A stretch of DNA of 64,000 bases from Labia minor (lineage: Eukaryota > Arthropoda > Insecta > Dermaptera > Spongiphoridae): the NCBI GenBank assembly GCA_963082975.1, contig OY720350.1, positions 52,158,734-52,222,733 of the forward strand, in the 5' to 3' direction. Of the stretch, positions 25,354-38,323 are shown piece by piece. A program made the position numbers and the translations under genes. The stretch's first letter is position 1, and each line of letters begins with the position of its first letter. The notes beneath the pieces were generated by a model. That model did not search any database. It saw only the letters and a program-made list of their open reading frames with translations, and was not told where the DNA came from.

Positions 25354-27114
25354 CGGAAAATTACTATTTTATAGACTCAGAATTGGCTGAACCGATTTCT
25401 TTGAAATTACATCACAATATTCTTATATACCCCTAGAGTAACATAGGCTATAAATTTTATTTATATGTCAACAATAACCGCAGAAATTAATTTTTTAAAG
25501 TTTATATAATTCTCCGTGTTGTTCATTCAAGAGCAGCTCGCGGCTCACTGCCGGCCTAGCGGAATCATTTCAAACAATGAATTATCATAGCTATTCCCAA
25601 TCAAAGAATTATTATAATATTTCCCTTTTTATTTTAAATTCTAATATACAAATATCAATTCAATTAAATAATTTATTCTAAAAGTTCTCAATTTAATTAA
25701 AATATTTATTAGATCATATTTTTATCTTAAATTATTTTTTATTTAATTGAATATTTCTTCTTTTCTATAATATATATATAATAATATATAAATTTTATCA
25801 TTGAATAATAAAAAAAATTTATTATTTAACCTGAATTAAAATGACTGAATTATATTATCTTTGTTTTTTATTTTAATTTAATTACTCTATTATTAATTAC
25901 TAAATATATATATATATTATATAAAAATTAAAATATGATGATATAAAGTTGTTTTAAATTTTTGACATTTTTAAATTGGGTATATTTTTTAAATTTATTA
26001 AAATGTCTTTTTTATTTATTATGTTTAAAAGATTCATTTTTATTATGTGATATTAATAAAAAATAACGATGCTCTGTGCAAGTCGAATCATGTTGCACAT
26101 AATTAAATAACAATTGCCAAACAAAGAATATAATATTTTTTTAAATTCTTATATTTAAATATCATTTCAATTAAATTATTTAATAAGGTCTCATTTTAAT
26201 GCAATTTATAATTTTCTTCTAATTCAGATTTAGGACAAATCGTACAACATTATATCAAATCTCGCTAAGAACATTCAATATTTTTGTACACAAATTATTC
26301 AGAGTATTGGCTAAGCGTATCACTCACAATCAGTTTATATTGAAATTTATATAAATTAACAAAGTAAAAATTTTTATTTGTTTAAATTTTATTATAATGA
26401 ATCAAAAAAAATTAAATATATAGATCACATGATTAAGAGAAGCAAAAAACTTAACAGAAAATAACTGTTGGATGGAGGTCGGACATGACAGAAACTGTAA
26501 GCGAAATCTTCATATTGTGACGAATAATTTTCAAATCTCCTAGCACCACAGAATTTAAGTTTCTTTTAAGGAAAATAACTATGATCTAAAAAAATTAATA
26601 AATGAATTTAATAATAAAAAAAAACAAATAAATCAATTAATTTAAATTAATACTATTAATGAATGTATATATTGGTCATTTATCTATAGTTTTATACCGT
26701 TAATTTTTATAAATTGTCTCAAGTCTCTATTTTTGCATTTTCTCAAGTTTCATTATAATTAAAAATATTCAATAATAATCTAGCAATGAAAATAAAATAC
26801 CAAAATGTAATGATCAAGAAATATTATACTCTATTTCACTATTATAACATATACAATACTTAAGAACCATAGGCGGAGGAAATATTAGGAGATATCATTG
26901 CGGGTTCAGGCCAAATCGACCAACATTAATTAAGATATTTTCATTATGACAGATATTAGGAAAAAAACCGCGAATTCAATATTTCTGTTCACTAATTATT
27001 TGTAGACTTTAGTAAAACATACGCATGACTCAATAGATCCGGATAAACTTTTTCAAATTTTCAATCTTCAAATTTCTCTTGAAGGTAGTAAAGAAAGAAT
27101 AAGATGCGGAAATC

Positions 27115-27866
27115 AATTGTAAAATATTAGGTTACTCAGACGACTTAAATATAATAGGAGATTCGGCAATTTCAATTACAGATAGCGAGGAAAATTTAAT
27201 GGAGGTTTGAAATTAATAGTGATAAGAAAAAATATTTAGTAACAAAGAGGAAGAGTATTAACATACAAAATCTTAAGATACAAAATGTAGAATTTGAATA
27301 TGTATAAAAATTGAATGTAATCACGAAGGATAATAATATTTGTGAAGAATTTAAATCGGGGTTGCAATCGGGAAACGCCTGTTATCTGCAATAAAGAGGC
27401 TTATCTCTTCAAAATTATTATCAAAGGGAATATATAAAAAGATTATTTTGCCTGTTGCATTATATGGGTGGGAGGCATGGTCTATGACCCTTGGAGATGA
27501 GAGTAGATTCAGAGTATTTGAGAATAGGATTCTTCCCTGCATTTATTGGCCAAAGAAAGATGAAGTCACCGGGTATGAGGGAGACTGTATAACAAGAAAT
27601 TGCATGGCCTCTCTGCATCTTCAGAAATAGTTAGGGTTATAAAAGGGAAAAAGCTGCGATAGGCAGGGCACGTGGCAAGAATGGGAGAGGAAAAAGATAT
27701 TGGTGGGAAGACCGATTGGAAAACGTCCGCTTGGAAAACCAATGACGCGTAGGAAGGGACGTAAGAGAGATGGAATAAGGGCTCAGGATAGGGACACTTG
27801 GAGAAATGTGGTTGTTGCGGCTAAGAACTTTAGAGTATCTTTGAGCCACATAGGTAGATAGATATA
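27115..27866 (+). mobile_element. LINE fragment, copy 3
   Basis: On the plus strand it has a YSDD catalytic box (27133-27144) in YSDDLNIIGDSAISITD. Then come a GWEAWSMTLGDESRFRVFEN segment (near 27467-27526), an AGHVARMGEE remnant near 27668 and a 3' tail GTAGATAGATATA. A stop interrupts the LR*AGHV motif and there are frame breaks. It is 5'-truncated and dead. It matches copy 2 in order and 3' tail. Confidence 0.83.
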
Positions 27867-28225
27867 ACATATACAATAATAATATATATAATTAATATAG
27901 TGATTAAATTAAAATATATTTTTTAAATAAGAACACAAAAAGAAATGAATGTTTTATGTAATATACTGATTGAAACAAAATGGATGAAAACCTTTTAATA
28001 CTTTCAACCACCAAATACTATGTACAACTCGGGGGTACAGGGGGCGGAGCCCCCGTCTAGGTGTGAAGAGCGCCGAAGGCGCTCTGAGCAGCTAGTTGTT
28101 TATATTATACAATCAATATTTTAAGTTTTTTTTTTAATGTTTAATAGATCTATTAATACTTGGTAATGGAACTTATAAATTTAGATAATTTATAGAGAAA
28201 TGTTCAGAAATTAATAAAAAATAAG

Positions 28226-28580
28226 TTGACCTGTGGCCAGGTCCGAACCGACCGACGGTTTGAAATAAATTAATTTCCAGCTACAGAAACAATTTCAAAT
28301 AATTTAAATGTATCTATTAATGTAAAAAAAACAGATAGGCATAGAACATAAATATTTTTAATTTTATTTTATTTATAATATATATGTAAGACCAGGCTGT
28401 GACGTCATGAATGGCTGGATGACGTCATATAATTTTAATTAAGAAAAAACTAATAAAGATGATTTTTCTCGAGTATAAAACCAATGCAAAGTGAATGATT
28501 CGTGATGATATGTAAAAAATCTCCTCATGTGAAATTTGGTATGAAAACAATACCTCCCTTACTATCGTCGGTCGGTTAAA
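28226..28580 (+). repeat. Dispersed repeat (CCGACCGACG family), copy 2
   Basis: It runs from GACCTGTGGCCAGGTCCGA and AACCGACCGACGGTTTG to ACAATACCTCCCTTACTATC and GTCGGTCGGT. It shares long blocks, such as CCAGGCTGTGACGTCATG, with the inverted copy at 32225-32885. Terminal ACCGACCGACG sequences are inverted relative to each other, suggesting a DNA-transposon or Helitron-related origin. Confidence 0.6.
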
Positions 28581-28651
28581 ATAAAATAATTAAGAAGTAT
28601 GAAAAATTTATCATTTTTACCGACCGACGATAGAAAGGGAAGGTATTGTTA
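28544..28651. repeat. Inverted repeat, about 33-bp arms
   Basis: The end of the previous repeat (28544-28576) is repeated in inverted orientation at 28619-28651, with a 15-bp perfect core ACCGACCGACGATAG and a 42-bp AT-rich spacer. It looks like two element ends back to back. Confidence 0.75.
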
Positions 28652-28659
28652 TTATTAAG

Positions 28660-31600
28660 GTAAGCTAGGAATTGATAGTTAAAACACTTGTGCCAAAAAT
28701 GCAGCCATATAAAGTTTAAGAGAAAGATACTTGTATTAAGGGATGCTGGTAGGACACTTTATTTTTTTATATTTATAGATAATTTAAAAAAAAAATATTA
28801 TTAGAACGTATTTGAATCGAAGTTAATGAATTGTTAGATTTAAACGAATAAAAATAATAAATAATTTATTGCTATTGAAGTAAATATCAAGGGACCACCC
28901 TTGACTAGGTATATTCTCTTTTATAGTATGTTTAATAATTTTTTATAATTTTAGGTAAATAATTATCAAAAAGTGAAATAAGATACTGGAATTCGAATTT
29001 GGATGATAATAAGTAAAATCTCGATAATCTGAGCTAATGATGGATAATCGAAATCACTGTTAATAAGGACTATAATTATTTATTTATAAAAAATAATCAT
29101 ACATTTATGAGCAAGACAATTATTTTAACATATTTGATGTTCCTTATTATTAAGGATATCTTTATTTAGGTTTTTAGTAGGAATCTTAATAATTTTTTAA
29201 TATTAATTTAAGAACTATTATTTACATTGTATATACCTATTATTTTTTTTAATTAAATTCATGTGCAGGTAATCCACAAATAGGAAATTCTTTCTTTATA
29301 TATATATAACATTTAATAAAATATATATATTTATAATTTCAAACAATATCATAAAGCATCTATAGTACAGTATATAGAATAAAGATAAATATATAAATCT
29401 ATCAAAGGATTTAAAATAAAATGAAAAATAGAAGGTGGTTTATAAAATATATTCATTGTAAATATTTAATATCGTTTTTTTTTTAAATTTAAATCTAACC
29501 ATACATTTTATTTTCTATATAAAAAAAGAAAAAAAGAAAAAAACGAATAGATTGATGAATGAATGAATCTACTTAGTTGATGCCTCATATGAATTTCATA
29601 ATTCTCCATCATATTCATCAGTATACTTGAAGAATCGATTCTTTGCAGTGCCATCTTTATCTTCTTACTAACTTAATTAATTTCACTTTCAATTAATAAA
29701 TAAGGGCAACTTTCATCCGATTCCTGACAAAAATAATATAATAAATAAATAAATAAATAAATAAAATGCATTAAAAAAATTTAAATAAATTTAAGTAAAT
29801 ACTTTTCAACTAAAATCAATGAATTATAAAGAGAATATTAATAATTTAAAATAGTACATTTAATTTTGTAATTTAAAAAAATCGAAAAAAGTGAAATATG
29901 TATATTATTAAGGGACACAGTTCACTTAATTTTTGCCCTAAAATTTAAATTTACCCTTAGTCCTTGCAAATGTAAAAAAAAAATTCAGTATAATGAAATT
30001 GTAGGATGTGTTTTGAAAAAGTATATTAGAATTGCTTAGAAAATGTCATATAAAATTTCAATAAGTTGTATAGTGAATTTTTACAGAAAATATTTTGTAA
30101 TAAAAGGTACTTTAATGAAATTTAAAGTATTTTCCTTTTAAATTTTAATGCATATATAATTGTTCTAGTGTTAAACCTAACAGCATGCCATTCTAAAATT
30201 GTAAAGTATGTGTATGGTATGGGGTGGGTTGAAATGGTCTACCTTGGGACACCTTGATTATTTGATAAAAATTTCTTCTTTTATGAGAACTTGTTAGACT
30301 TAACATTGCCAAGGATTAGAAACAAAGAAGAGTATCAATAAAATCAAGAAGTTCCTAGAAAACAAAATTAGAATATATTAATTTCTAATAGTTTTATAGT
30401 GTAACTCCTAATAACTAATCACTTGAAATAATATTCTTTTCAAGAAAAAACAATTGCAAGTAGATTGTAATTCATTTATTTTACTTTTACCTAACCTAAG
30501 CTGAGCCACTAGGTGGTACACCTTGGGATAGGATATAAACCAACTAAATATTTTAGTTTTTATATTTTTGTCATGCGACTTAAAGTTATAATAGACAAAA
30601 GTTGCACGAACACTAGGAAAAATTTTGACAATATCAATTTAAAAAAAAATTTTAAAACATATTGAAAAATATTCTCCCAAGGTGAGTCAGTCACCTCTAT
30701 TTTTTTTTTTAATATTATAATTGTTAGTTTTTCAAAAATTATATTTTATATTTAAAAGTGAGATTGTCTTAAATTGTCGCATTTTGTAATTTATTTTGTA
30801 TTAGGATTGGTTTAGGAATAGAAAGATATTTTGAAATTTTTTAAGATTTTAAGATTATAAATGAAAAAATAAAATACCTTTAAATAATTTTATATCTTAT
30901 AAATATGTAATTTTTTTTAAAGTATCAAAATATGTTGGGATTACTAAAATTTTAATTTATTTTTTATTTTGTTAAGATTTAATCAATATAGAAGTGAAAA
31001 AAATAATACATTCACTGAAGGAATCACAGAGTGAAAAGATTTTTAGGAATCTTTCTTAGTCAGCATTAATTCAATAAAAAAATCGATTGGAAAAAATATC
31101 TTACAGCTTAAAAACAAGATAAAAAAAATCTTTCAATGATTTATATTTTATCACAATTTTTATTTAGGATATAATAATAATAATTAACTTCAAAATCAAC
31201 ATCACGTAATTATCTTTTACTAGATTGTCTAGTTCATCATGGTCTACGTATTGTGGGTATAGAATGACATGTTTGGGGCAATTGTACTCGGAGCAATGCC
31301 CCTGGGCAATGTTCTCCTATTCTCTCATCAGGGCACTCTCTCTTTCTCTCTTTCCCTCCCTCTTATCTCGAGAGCAATGTTGGCAATTAGTGCCTGATAA
31401 GAGCAACAAGCTTTCTTTGATTGAAATTATTTAATATAATTCCCATGGATAGAAAAAATAATCAATCAAAAATAAAAAAAAAAAACAAAACAAATGAAAT
31501 AAAATAAAATGAGTAATTTTCTATATTCAAATGTAAATTATGAGAAAATATCTTTGAAAAAATTCCTTGAATAAAAAAACATATTTTTATTGATATTATA

Positions 31601-32102
31601 TATAAATAGATAAAGTTGGAATTTATTTTTTACGCATTAATAAAAAAAATAAAAATATAAAAGACAATCTATATTTCAATTAATTAATAAGAATGATTGA
31701 ATGATTTTAGACTAATTTAGTTCTTTATAAATAAAGACAGAAAAAAAAAAAAAAAATTATAAATAACATTATATGGTTAGGAATGGAACTCAACAAATCA
31801 GATTAGAATCTAATCTAAATTGAAATAATAAAATGATTTTAATTGTTAACCATATTCCTTCATCTTAATTGATTTGATGGAAGGATTTAAATTAAATAAA
31901 AACAGATGATTATCAAATTATCATTGTCAAGTTTAAAATAATTCTTGATTAAATTTCTAATTGAAATGGATAACATTTTTTTAAAGCTATTTAATTATAT
32001 AAAGATACAAATACCTACTATTTGATAAAAATTAACTATAATAAATACAATTTTTGAGGGATTTGTAATTAAGATTCTTAATATAAGAAGAAAAATAAAA
32101 TG
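28660..32102. other. Giant intron, gene-free
   Basis: AT-rich. Around 30210-30690 the word ACCTTGGGA recurs (with CCCAAGGTGAGTCAG inverted near 30675), hinting at a decayed element without clear ends. A CT-rich and less AT-rich patch at 31230-31410 has no supported frame. Confidence 0.45.

Positions 32103-32136
<34 letters not shown>
32103..32136 (+). repeat. Poly-A run, 34 nt
   Basis: An uninterrupted A homopolymer. It could be the tail of a retrotransposed copy, but no SINE or LINE body was recognised upstream. Confidence 0.95.
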
Positions 32137-32138
<2 letters not shown>

Positions 32139-32224
32139 AAAATAAAAATTCAGTATTTGAATTTTACAACAATATGAGATTTTAATATTTAGATAGAATA
32201 TATAATATAATACATACATATATT

Positions 32225-32885
32225 TACCGACCGACGATAGTAAGGGAGGTATTGTTTTCACACCAAATTTCACATGTGGAGATTTTTAAATATCTCCACG
32301 AATCATGCATTTTCTAAACAGAAAAAAGTATTTTTAGCATGATGTCTGTCCGTCCGTCTGTCCGTCTGTCCGTCCGTCTGTCCGTCTGTCCGTCCGTATA
32401 GATGTGTACAGCCTGAACGGCTCAACCGATTTTGATGAAATTTGGTATATTTACTTAATGCATCAGTGGGATGAATTGATCAACTTTTGGTGCAATTCCG
32501 GAAACCGGAAGTGGTAGTATTAGCGATCGACGATAGGAAGGAAAGGGTTATTTTCACAACAAAGGAGATTTTTTTATATATCACCACGAATCATGCACTT
32601 TGTATTGGTTTTATCCTCGAGAAAAATCATATTTATTAGTTTTTTCTTGATTTAAAATTATATGACGTCATCCAGCCATGCATGACGTCACAGCCTGGTC
32701 TTGCATATATATTATAAATAAAATAAAATTAAAAATGTTTATATTTATTATTTATGTATGCCTATCTGTTTTTTATTACATTAATAGATATATTAAAATT
32801 ATTTGAAATTGTTTCTGTAGCTGGAAATTAATTTATTTCAAACAGTCGGTCGGTTCGGACCTGGCCACAGGTCAACTTATTTTAA
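32225..32885 (-). repeat. Dispersed repeat (CCGACCGACG family), copy 3, inverted
   Basis: It begins ACCGACCGACGATAGTAAGG and ends CGGTCGGTTCGGACCTGGCC, the mirror image of copy 2 at 28226-28580. It also holds a GTCC/GTCT microsatellite (about 32343-32397), a CAACCGATTTTGATGAAATT block, and TGACGTCA palindromes near 32664 and 32684. This copy is longer than copy 2, so copy 2 carries an internal deletion. Confidence 0.65.
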
Positions 32886-32912
32886 AATATACCAATGTAT
32901 ATTAATATACGT

Positions 32913-32944
32913 AGTACCGGGACCCCGAGCCTCGGCTCGGTACT
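32913..32944. other. GC-rich hairpin
   Basis: CCGAGCC (32925-32931), loop TC, GGCTCGG (32934-32940), with a second nested pairing of AGTACC and GGTACT at the outside. It lies just beyond the repeat copy at 32225-32885. It resembles element-terminal hairpins, but no CTRR end follows. Confidence 0.4.
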
Positions 32945-34021
32945 TAAGTTAAAAAAAATAATTCATTATTATTGGGTTTGGCTGGTAATATTAATACTTG
33001 GGACACCGAGCTGAAATACAATTCTTTAATTATTTATTACAATTATTAAATGTTGCATCATTGCATCAATCTGAATAAAATGAATGGAACTTGGTGTCCT
33101 CAATAATACATAAATATGTATTATTAGGTATGTTTCTAAGTGAATGAATATTTTTTTTTATTGGAAGAATAATAAATATATATCGTAATTTTTATATTAT
33201 AAAATATTATTAAAATATATATTTTTAATTTCATTTCGAAATTAAATTAAAAATTTTAAAATATTTTAAATATAAAAAAATATTAATACAATAACCTTTA
33301 AAAAAAGGCGGGAGTCAAATTTCAATATGGAGGTCATTTGTGTCGTGTTCCAAATATAAATTTAAATTAAGAAAAAACTAATTAAGATGTATTTTTCCTG
33401 AGATGTGATCAATAAAAATCAATTTTTCTTTATAAATACTATATCTAGTGTGAATTTGAAAAAAATCGTTAGAGCGGTTTTTGAGAACCCATGGCTATAT
33501 ATACAAACAATTTTAGCTAGCATAATAAGATAAGATAATATTTTACTAATAAGGGTTGTCACAGGTTTTAATTCGTGCTACCCACTCTTCTTTTAATAAA
33601 ACAAACAAGCAATTTAATTCTATGGTAATTTTTAGGTTTAAAAAATATAAAAATATTTAAGACAGGGTAAACTAAATTTTTTTAAAACTTTTTATAAAAC
33701 AAATAAATAAATTGTATTATAACACTCCTAGTATATTAATTTTTCAATCTATTATTTTAAAATTACATTTTTAATCAATTATTTATTAAATTCTTCAAAC
33801 TTAATTTAATTAATGAAGTGAAAGTCATTTGTTCTCAAATATAATTAAATTAATATAATATAATATATATATTTATCTATTTGTATTACGATAGTAACAT
33901 AAAAATGAAACTAATAAAATATATAATATTTTTAATTTAATATTTTCTATCAACTTTTATATCAACCAATATATATATATATATATAATATTATACCTCG
34001 TCATTCTTTTCTCATAATTTG

Positions 34022-34023
<2 letters not shown>

Positions 34024-34055
<32 letters not shown>
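34024..34055. repeat. (CAT)n microsatellite
   Basis: About 11 tandem CAT units. Read on the minus strand this makes an Asp run in a short open frame, which is not considered a gene. Confidence 0.95.
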
Positions 34056-34741
34056 CTTTTGCACGATAATTTCACTTCTCCTGGCTGTTGCTGACTTTCG
34101 CTACTTTCTTTTGGCCAATAGATAGGTAGATGACAGTGAAAAAACGAGATAGAAAGAATAAAAGAAAGAGAGAGAAATAATCGCAAACACTTTCGATTCA
34201 TGAAATGAAATTTATTATTTTCCCAAGGCAGACCATTGAAAATATAGTCCAGTACAATACAAAGCAGGAAAATTAGAGAGAGAGAGAGACTGGGCTAACA
34301 ACAAAAGAGGCAAGATTTGGAGACTTTTTCTTTGCACGACTGCTATACGAATATAACAAGATAATTAGCCAATTATATTCGATATAGTAGAAAAAAAAAC
34401 ATAAACGAGTTTAAAAAATACAATACTTACAAGACTTTCTCTTATATTTTTAAATATATAATAATGATTAATAATATTTAATTATTTAAATTAATTTTAC
34501 GAAAATGAGAGTAATTAAAAATATATTAATGTATTTATTAAAATATAAGATTAAAAGAAAGAAATTTAGATTTTATTTTTAATTTTACTATACATGCAAC
34601 AACATATTCATATAAATATGTATGCACCTACTTATTTCTGATATGTAAAAGATTAAAATTGTAAATAAAACTATAAAAATTGTATGACGTTTATCATTGA
34701 AATTCATAAGAATTAACCAAAAAGAAAAACAGAAAAAAAAA

Positions 34742-35180
34742 TCTAGTGTGTCTCCACTAGACTATCTCGCAAATTTGAATTGGATTAAATAACATATATA
34801 AATTTAAATTAAATTAAATTAATTAAATTATAAATCAAAATTAATAAATAATATTTATTAAACCACAGCGCATATTTGTCTCTTTGTTGACGGCACCACG
34901 TCACGTGTTGGCGCGTGAGATTTCCATTGTTAAAAAATTAATTCTGGTACTTTCGGCGATTCAATCAAGCTGAAATTCTATATATAGCAGTTTTATACAA
35001 TTATTAATCATGTGAAAAATTATCAAACATATATCTTTATTTTTACTCATTTTAGAAGCAAAAAAATCAAAACGTGGTAGGTAATTGAGCTACATTTCTC
35101 AAAAGTTGATAGAAAACTATGAATTTTGAATGTACCAAATTTCATCATTCTAGCTCAAACCGTTTTTGCGTAATCTTGGT

Positions 35181-35216
<36 letters not shown>

Positions 35217-35330
35217 GACATTTTTCTCAACCTTAGTGAAAATGATTCAGGAACCTTCAAAACGTATAAAAACATCAAAATCTCAACATCGAAAATTTTC
35301 GTGATCGCAATATTATCTCTGAAATTAATA
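34742..35330 (+). repeat. 590-bp dispersed repeat (GTGTCTCCACT family), copy A
   Basis: It starts near CTAGTGTGTCTCCACTAGAC and ends near CGAAAATTTTCGTGATCGCA. Between these lie a GCGCGTGAGATT block, TATATATAGCAGTTTTATAC and a CA microsatellite (35185-35216). The same order occurs at 55432-56000 and, inverted, at 58541-59120 and in a copy split by a hAT element at 44745-47405. No terminal inverted repeats or coding capacity were recognised. Confidence 0.8.
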
Positions 35331-36459
35331 AATTTTCATATATAAAAAATAGAAAACAAATAATCAGATATTATTATTATTAATGGTTCAAAACTCACCA
35401 ACTTCACAAAATATTTATAATTTAATATTTAAATTTTACTAAATTCTTAAATAAACATTTAAACTATAATTGGCTTAGATCCCGAAAAATAAATTTGAAT
35501 ATTATCAATTAATATTAATAATTAAAGAAAATTTTATTTCAAAAAAGTTATTAATTATCTCTACGCCATCCAGTAAAGATTTTTTTTTGTCATAATCACT
35601 GCACAATACAAATGTTTTATTTTTTTTAATTCTAGATTCAAAAAAAGTGATTGGCTTATAGAATATAAACTGAATTCTGCCATTTATTTTCTATTCTCAT
35701 TTTTCTATTCCCACAATAATATTTATATATTATTATTCTTAAATAATAATATTAAAAATGAATATTGACCGAATATATTTAGTCTAATAATGAATAAAAT
35801 AATTTTTTTTTTCTAAATTTTAATTAAGTTTTGTTTATATAAGGAGATGGAATTATTATTGTTATTATAATTATTATTCTCTTTTTTTTAATACTTGTAG
35901 AGACATACATATATTTATTTATATATATATTGAATTGATTGGTTACCATATTAAGGAAGCATTTATTCATTCAAGTCCAATTGTATTCTATATTTTACCT
36001 ACCATAGCTACCCAGTAGTACTAGTAAGAATGTATCTATCCATGAATATATAATTCATGATTTGAATCGCACTCCGTTGCGGTTGTCTGCATGCTCCTTG
36101 GCAGGGTTTCGACAGCAAAGAAAAACTAACAATAAATCTCGTATACAGGTGTTGGATTTTTATTTTTATTTTTTATATTTGATATATGTATATTAAGTAA
36201 AAAGATGCTATGTGTGAGTATCGTACAGGGCGGAACGGAATGAAACAGGGAAGTGAGGAGAGGAGGGGTGGGGGGAATAAAAGGTGAGTCACACATTTCA
36301 AACCAGTGTGATGTTCTTCTACTTAAGATATATTAATAACTGACTAATTAAGATGCTTTAATTAATAAAAATGAATGAATGGATAGGAAATAAAATTCCT
36401 TTACTTGTGCTTTTTATAAGAAAAAAAATTGAGCAATTTTATTTTTCATATTTTTATTT

Positions 36460-36482
36460 AAAAAAAAAAAAAAAAAAAAAAA
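36460..36482 (+). repeat. Poly-A run, 23 nt
   Basis: An uninterrupted A homopolymer in AT-rich intron, with no associated element recognised. Confidence 0.9.
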
Positions 36483-36586
36483 TTATAAGATAGATTTAAG
36501 TTGAAAACTAGTCGAAAATCTATGAGAACTCAAAACTACAAATTACAATGTAAAAAATTATTTTAGCTTTGGTGGTGGTTTTTATT

Positions 36587-36762
36587 TATAAGGGAATTTT
36601 GTAAATAAAACCACATATTGATATTTTTTGTAAATTTATTCAAAAACACAAAAAATACACAACGTTTCGATTGCTCCTTCTGAAGTCGCTTGATAACAAT
36701 TGTTTTGAATAAATTTATAAAAAAATATCAATATGTGGTTTTATTTACAAAATGCCCTTATA
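36587..36762. mobile_element. Foldback element, about 60-bp arms
   Basis: Arms at about 36587-36646 and 36702-36762 are inverted copies (AAGGGAATTTTGTAAATAAA and its reverse), with a few mismatches. The loop reads ACAACGTTTCGATTGCTCC then TTCTGAAGTCG, which parallels ACAACGTTTCAACTGCTTA then TTCTGCAGTCG in the arms of the foldback at 22192-22626. Both probably belong to one family. Confidence 0.7.
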
Positions 36763-37755
36763 TAAAATGTAAAAAATATTTAATTAATTTTACATATCAA
36801 ATATTAATAAATTTGTTCTTTTTCAGGATTATTTAGATTAAGAAATTATATATATATATAATGATTAAATTACAGAATAATTTCTTTTAATATCATTAAT
36901 TTTATTAGTGATGTATTTATGCTTTTATTGGTTATTTTTTTTAAATATATTTAAAATTATTTTTTTGTTTTTAAATTTAGTAACCAGGTAATTCTTTACC
37001 AGGTAACACAAACACCGTATATTCATTCCTTTCTTCAATTTTTATCTTTGGACATCTTTCTATAATAGTTCATGTCCATTTGCAGCTTTTGAAAATTTTT
37101 ATTATTGTTTATTAAGAATGATAGCGACCATTACAAAGAAGAATCTATTATCTCAGAAATTTGGCTTCAAAGATGGAACCGATAGAAAAAGCACTAAAAT
37201 AAACAAGTAGATTATCCCGAATACTAAATCTTTAAAAAAGTTTATTATTTAGGTTATAATCTAAGATTGGCATAAGTCTGTCCCGTTTGAATACATCACA
37301 TTTCCAAATCGGATAGAACCAAAATAGAAAGCATTCAAATAAAAATATTAAGATACAATTGAAATCCTCCTACCACTCCTCTACATCCCACATGGAATTA
37401 TAAGAAAAACTTTGATCATTCCCTCGAGGAATAATCAAAAAAAAAAATACTACCTTATTCAGAGAAAAAATAAAGTACACATCAATACTCCCATTTCAAA
37501 GATATTCAATCAAAAAAATTCATAATGCTTTTTATTATTTCAATTATATATATTTTCAATTTTTTTAAATAATACTCAATGTTTTTACCCAAATTTTCCT
37601 TTTTAAAATTAAGTATATAGAAATTTAAATATGTTATAAATTTTATTTATTATATTATAAAACTTGTAGGGCGTTCGTAGATCTTGAACACAACATTGTC
37701 TAATGAAAAATTTCCATTTATGATTAAATAAATGCTTTTTTGGATTTGTTATAAG

Positions 37756-38323
37756 TAGAGGGCACAAAAAAAGGATAATTTTTTTTTACAAAAAAGGAAA
37801 GTTTTTATTTGTTAAAAAGGCTGTCAAAAAGGCATTTTTAAAAAAAAAAGTCTATAAAAGGCTATTTTTTCAAAAATTTTCCAAAAAATATTGTATTTTT
37901 ATAGAAAAATAGTCTCTTTTATTAGCTTATGTTAGCAAAATAGTATTTAAACATTAACAAATTTTACTTATATTAACAAATATCAAATTATTTTTAAAAG
38001 AAAATTATTATAATAATAAAGGAGAGACATTTAAATTCCTAATTTTTATAAAACATATATAATGAGAAAAAGTAATAAAAAGGCATTTTATTTATAAATA
38101 TATTTTTACTTTATTATTATTTTATGAAATAATAATAATAATAAATAATTAATATTAATAATAGGTTGTCAAATATCTCCCTTACGCCTTTTTGTCTTTT
38201 GAATTTCGCGGCTATGTACAAAGGCGTTTTTTAAAATCTACCAGTGTGTTTGATTTTTATAGATCGGTGGAGATCTATAAAAAAATCTTGAAAAGGCTCA
38301 AATGCCTTATTTTGCTATCTCTA
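37756..38323. mobile_element. hAT-like non-autonomous element, 568 bp
   Basis: It begins TAGAGGGCACAAAAAAAGG and its inverted right end reads TAGAGATAGCAAAATAAGG (14 of 19 positions agree). The flanks are GTTATAAG (37748-37755) and GTTATAAA (38324-38331), an 8-bp duplication with one change. TAGAG ends and 8-bp duplications fit one hAT lineage. The interior is rich in AAGGC motifs on both strands and has no transposase. Confidence 0.7.

Larger units (their letters stand above)
25149..28095 (+). mobile_element. Possible non-autonomous Helitron, about 2.9 kb
   Basis: The 5' end is A|TCTATATATATAAAA followed by GTTTTTGTCTGCACATTGC. The 3' end has a GGGGGC-GGA-GCCCCC hairpin (28040-28054), an AGAGCGCC-GAA-GGCGCTCT hairpin (28067-28085) and, seven bases on, CTAG followed by T (28092-28096). 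A TC start, a short GC-rich hairpin just before CTRR, and insertion between A and T define Helitrons. No Rep/helicase is present. The interior includes a TCTG microsatellite and a LINE relic. That both ends belong to one element is an inference; the 3' end itself is well supported. Confidence 0.55.
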
